Source: Siphonodentalium dalli (taxonomy: Eukaryota; Mollusca; Scaphopoda; Gadilida; Siphonodentaliidae). Taken from it: a stretch of 64,000 bases of DNA. A program made the translations under genes and the position numbers. Below are positions 61,330 to 64,000 of the stretch, piece by piece (position 1 is the first letter of the stretch; each line of letters begins with the position of its first letter). Location: positions 194,467,948-194,531,947 of the forward strand of contig CP136064.1 of assembly GCA_032622095.1 (NCBI GenBank). Reading direction: 5' to 3'. The notes under the pieces were generated by a model, which saw nothing but the letters and a program-made list of their open reading frames with translations, did no database searches and had not been told where the DNA came from.

Positions 61330-61560
61330 GGTTTAAACATATTTATTACCAATAAGTATATAACAATACAGATTGGCATTGGGATTGGAGGACAAGTGCG
61401 ATCCACTTATACATAACCCCCTCTCCCAATTGCCGTTATAACACTGATACATAATAATTGGGGTTGTCAACACAATAGGTATAACATATTTACAAGTGTA
61501 TACATACAGTATATCATTGTATATTATTTGAAAAATAGTTTGTATAGTCTCACCACCCCA
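61330..61560 (-). repeat. Retroelement-tail-like dispersed repeat, copy A
   Basis: GTTTAAACATATTTATTACC (61,330) and ATTGGGATTGGAGGACAAGT (about 61,379) recur in the same order in copy B. On the minus strand the unit ends with AATAAATATGTTTAAAC, which contains a polyadenylation-like AATAAA, suggesting the 3' tail of a transcribed element. Confidence 0.55.
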
Positions 61561-62199
61561 CCAATTCTAAATAATTTCAATAATGATTTCAAGTAGCTGT
61601 TTTAAATGTGATACATGTACCTCATGGTGCATTGTTAACATTTTTACAATTTGCATTCAAATGATGCGAGCGTCTTAATAGAACTTTGTCGGATTTTCCT
61701 CTTGAGTTGTATCTCGTAAGTAATTTTGCACAGCTTTAAAGATGTCCATTTCATAATTCCATCCATAAAATACCGCCCGAACGCATGTCGATTTCAAATT
61801 CGGCGGATACGTCACCATTGACCGAATTCATGTGAACCTGCATCGATACGTGTTCTGCTTTGTTCGTTATTATAATGTTTCTTCTTATTCAAGAAATAGT
61901 AGGATTATATGATATCGATGGATTATCAGATATACGTATGTACTATCTAGTCTTATAGCAATTTCATGTTTAAAATGTTTTGTTTCGTTAAACGCAGTCG
62001 TTTTGCACAATAGTCTCTGTATAGTGCACAAACACAGGCATTTTTTGGCCAACGTGCTGTACAATAGTTGGAAAATAAAGCTTTGCTCATGAAGCTATTG
62101 TTGTGGTCTTGTGATCGCAGGTGAACTGCATCTCCCAATCGCACAAACACAAATGTAAAGCTTATTCTAGGATATCAGGACTAGATAATGGAAATGTCA

Positions 62200-62510
62200 G
62201 TCAATTTATTGATTAAGTACCCACACGTACAAGTTTAGGGACGTGGCTAGAGGTTTCCTCAAATTTCCGACCAACTGCACCCCCCCCCCCCCCCATTGAA
62301 CCAAACATCAATCTCACAGGTTCGCAGAATTCCATTTGCACCCCCTTGGAAATATCCAACCTGACACACACTAAGATTGGAAAATTACCAACTTTTACTG
62401 GTTGAAAAAATCAAACAATGAGAACAATTCCAACCTATATATGGTGTCAAATTAATGTCCAAATAATGTTGTGTGATGCATGAAATTTCCAACTGCTGGA
62501 AATGTACCAA
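62200..62510. repeat. Dispersed repeat with a C run, related to 2,450-3,180
   Basis: GGGACGTGGCTAGAGG, a C run of about 15 (62,280-62,294), TTTGCACCCCCTTGG, CCAACCTATATATGGTGTC and GAAATTTCCAACTG match the order of blocks at 2,450-3,180 loosely. It is a diverged member of an interspersed family. Confidence 0.5.
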
Positions 62511-62516
62511 AGTTTA

Positions 62517-62785
62517 GTTTAAACATATTTATTTCAAATATTTGTCAAATTTAGATAACACATGATATATATAACACATACATTTGTTTATACATACAAT
62601 GGGATTGGAGGACAAGTGCTGAAAAAATAAATAATTAGTAATGGCAAAGCAACATGACTACCAAAACAAGTTGAACATATATACAGATCACCGGTCACCC
62701 CCTCTCCCGAGTTAGTCATAAGTTTGTATATGTATTTATTTAAAATCGGGTTTGTTTGTTGCGTTTGGTGGCTTGTACGCATCAT
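62517..62785 (-). repeat. Retroelement-tail-like dispersed repeat, copy B
   Basis: GTTTAAACATATTTATTTC (62,517) and AATGGGATTGGAGGACAAGT (about 62,599) match copy A, followed by CACCCCCTCTCCCGAG against ACCCCCTCTCCCAA. The minus-strand frame here (65 codons) is part of the repeat and is not a gene. Confidence 0.55.
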
Positions 62786-63288
62786 TATTTGGAACAGTTA
62801 GTCAAAAGAATCCTGATTTTCCTCACGTGTGAATGACTGCACAGCTAAGAAAATTGTACCAAAGTTCTGGGGGGGGGGGGGTCGGGACACCCAAATCCCT
62901 GTACAACTGACAAGTTTCGTGTGTTCTTCACAACATCTTCGGAATTTGATTCAGGAGACCTAGAGTTGTTAGAAATGCTCGCCCTCATCAATAAACACAC
63001 TTTAACTTGAAAAATAAATTGCGATTAAGTCGGATTGGCAGCTAATTATGTGTCGTGTATATACACAATGAAGAAAAGAATGACTTTGACAACAAACATG
63101 AACTTTATAAATATAAGATACAAATGATACTTGTGTCAAATACATGAGCCATGTTTGACGCTGGGAGAACATTAAACATAGTATCGGAGACCACGTGGAT
63201 TTCAAAATCTGACCTAAAATCAGGAATTAGCCCCGCCCCCGTAATCGGATTCGGATTCTGAATCCAGATTCCCACCAAATAACGACTC

Positions 63289-63595
63289 AGGGCAGTCCTA
63301 TTCGATAGCCTTCTGATGGAACATCGAACTTCCCTTTAGATCGCAGGAAATGTTGAAACGTTTCCATGTACATTCTAGGAGCCCGGTATATAGGCGTGGT
63401 CACATCACCTGATGTTGCGGTCATATATGTAGCCGAATGTATACTCAAGAAATCTAGGTTATCGAGATATAACCTTAAATAAATTAAAAAAAATAACAGT
63501 TATGGACATCAACAAAAAAGTAGAACTATAAGTGAGACGTTATAAAAATTAAATACAGAAGCGAATAAAATAAAAAAATCGAAAAAATTATTAAA
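63289..63595. other. Unclassified AT-rich DNA
   Basis: Nothing was recognised. A G run (62,869-62,881) and the inverted pair lie upstream. Confidence 0.5.
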
Positions 63596-63775
63596 ATGTC
63601 ACTGATAAGTTGTGGGTGATAGTATGCTAAAAAATAATAGCGAAAAAATGGGGTAAAATGGCGAACAAGTAACATTCTAAAATTGACAGTGAAAAAATTT
63701 GTAAAATGGCCAACGGGTAACATGCTAATAATAACAGTGAAAAAGGAAGGGGATTAAAATGGCGGACGGGAGACG
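63596..63775. repeat. Minisatellite, unit about 51 bp, three to four copies
   Basis: AAAATGGCGAACAAGTAACATTC (63,656), AAAATGGCCAACGGGTAACATG (about 63,705) and AAAATGGCGGACGGG (about 63,757) are about 51 bases apart, each preceded by a GTGAAAAA-type block. A more diverged unit precedes them. Minus-strand frames of 65-86 codons arise from this repeat. Confidence 0.7.
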
Positions 63776-64000
63776 AGTAAAGTTGGTGTAAACAATATTT
63801 AATTTCGAACAGAACATGTAATACAACATACAAACAAATTGACATAAGTAATATAAATATTCAAAACGGGGATTAGACAACAAGCCTAAAAGGCTTTTAT
63901 CAAGTCTTTTCCTCGGAGTAGGAAGTTTACCCTTGGTATCAGAGTAGATACCATATAGTGTAAATTTAGCAGACGGGGATAACATGTTAGATCCGAAAAA
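63776..64000 (-). other. Possible dispersed-repeat tail at window end
   Basis: AAGCCTAAAAGGCTTTTATC is a small hairpin. A minus-strand frame of 86 codons crosses it without a domain I recognise. It is cut by the window edge, so I cannot tell whether it belongs to the minisatellite element. Confidence 0.3.

Larger units (their letters stand above)
60918..63288. repeat. Inverted pair around GAGTCGTTATTTGGTG, 2.4 kb apart
   Basis: GAGTCGTTATTTGGTG and ATCTGGATTCAGA (60,918-60,953) have inverses near 63,255-63,288. A further GATTCAGATTCGGATTCCG palindromic block lies at 61,046-61,066. These may be the ends of one element or two dispersed copies facing each other. No target duplication was seen. 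Confidence 0.5.

Overview
This window looks like repeat-dominated, intron-rich eukaryotic DNA. It is AT-rich, has no operon-like gene packing, and its longest open frame (176 codons) lies inside a satellite array. The repeats are hairpin plus GTCCGTCC tracts followed by 150-180 bp tandem cores, Penelope-like and LINE retroelement remains, and many small terminal-inverted-repeat elements. This recalls marine invertebrates, and tandem-core mobile elements are well known in bivalve molluscs. That placement is inference; I see no gene that fixes the species. I find no intact host gene. The only likely host coding sequence is one exon of a C-type-lectin-like domain (57,996-58,208).

Layout. 1-6,755 is the right-hand copy-1 part of a segment that recurs, identical wherever I compared it, at 40,669-47,423 (constant offset 40,668). 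It holds one end of a hAT-like element, an (AT)n microsatellite, a tRNA-like B box, hairpin repeats, a 150-bp tandem array and AT-rich 468-bp tandem units. 6,756-8,390 has about 425-bp AT-rich tandem units. 8,393-12,770 is a GC-rich satellite of about 142 bp, roughly 30 copies, with poly-G tracts. 12.8-16.6 kb holds small palindromic elements, including a foldback element whose two arms are each exactly fifteen 16-bp units, and a TTAA-flanked 583-bp MITE. 16.6-36.7 kb is mostly hairpin/GTCC/tandem-core elements of at least four families. Inside them sit a TA-flanked palindromic MITE (17,081-17,271) and a 2.1-kb inverted-repeat element (28,855-30,981) that splits one family member.

37,060-42,159 is a 5.1-kb non-autonomous hAT-like element with long inverted arms and a near-perfect 8-bp target duplication; it spans the start of the second duplicated segment as far as that start can be seen. 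The second segment ends in a perfect 430-bp tandem duplication (46,991-47,850) absent from copy 1. 47.9-50.4 kb is mostly unclassified. 50,475-51,375 (minus) is a decayed LINE with endonuclease and early reverse-transcriptase parts. 52,240-54,270 is a decayed Penelope-like element (reverse transcriptase plus GIY-YIG) inserted into a tandem repeat. 55-64 kb holds hairpins, the lectin exon, a 1-kb TTAA-flanked foldback element, retroelement-tail-like repeats and a 51-bp minisatellite.

The pieces do not form a pathway. The window records nested and repeated transposition, tandem amplification and one large recent (or artefactual) duplication around very little host coding sequence. Boundaries of diverged repeats are by eye and approximate unless a target duplication is described.
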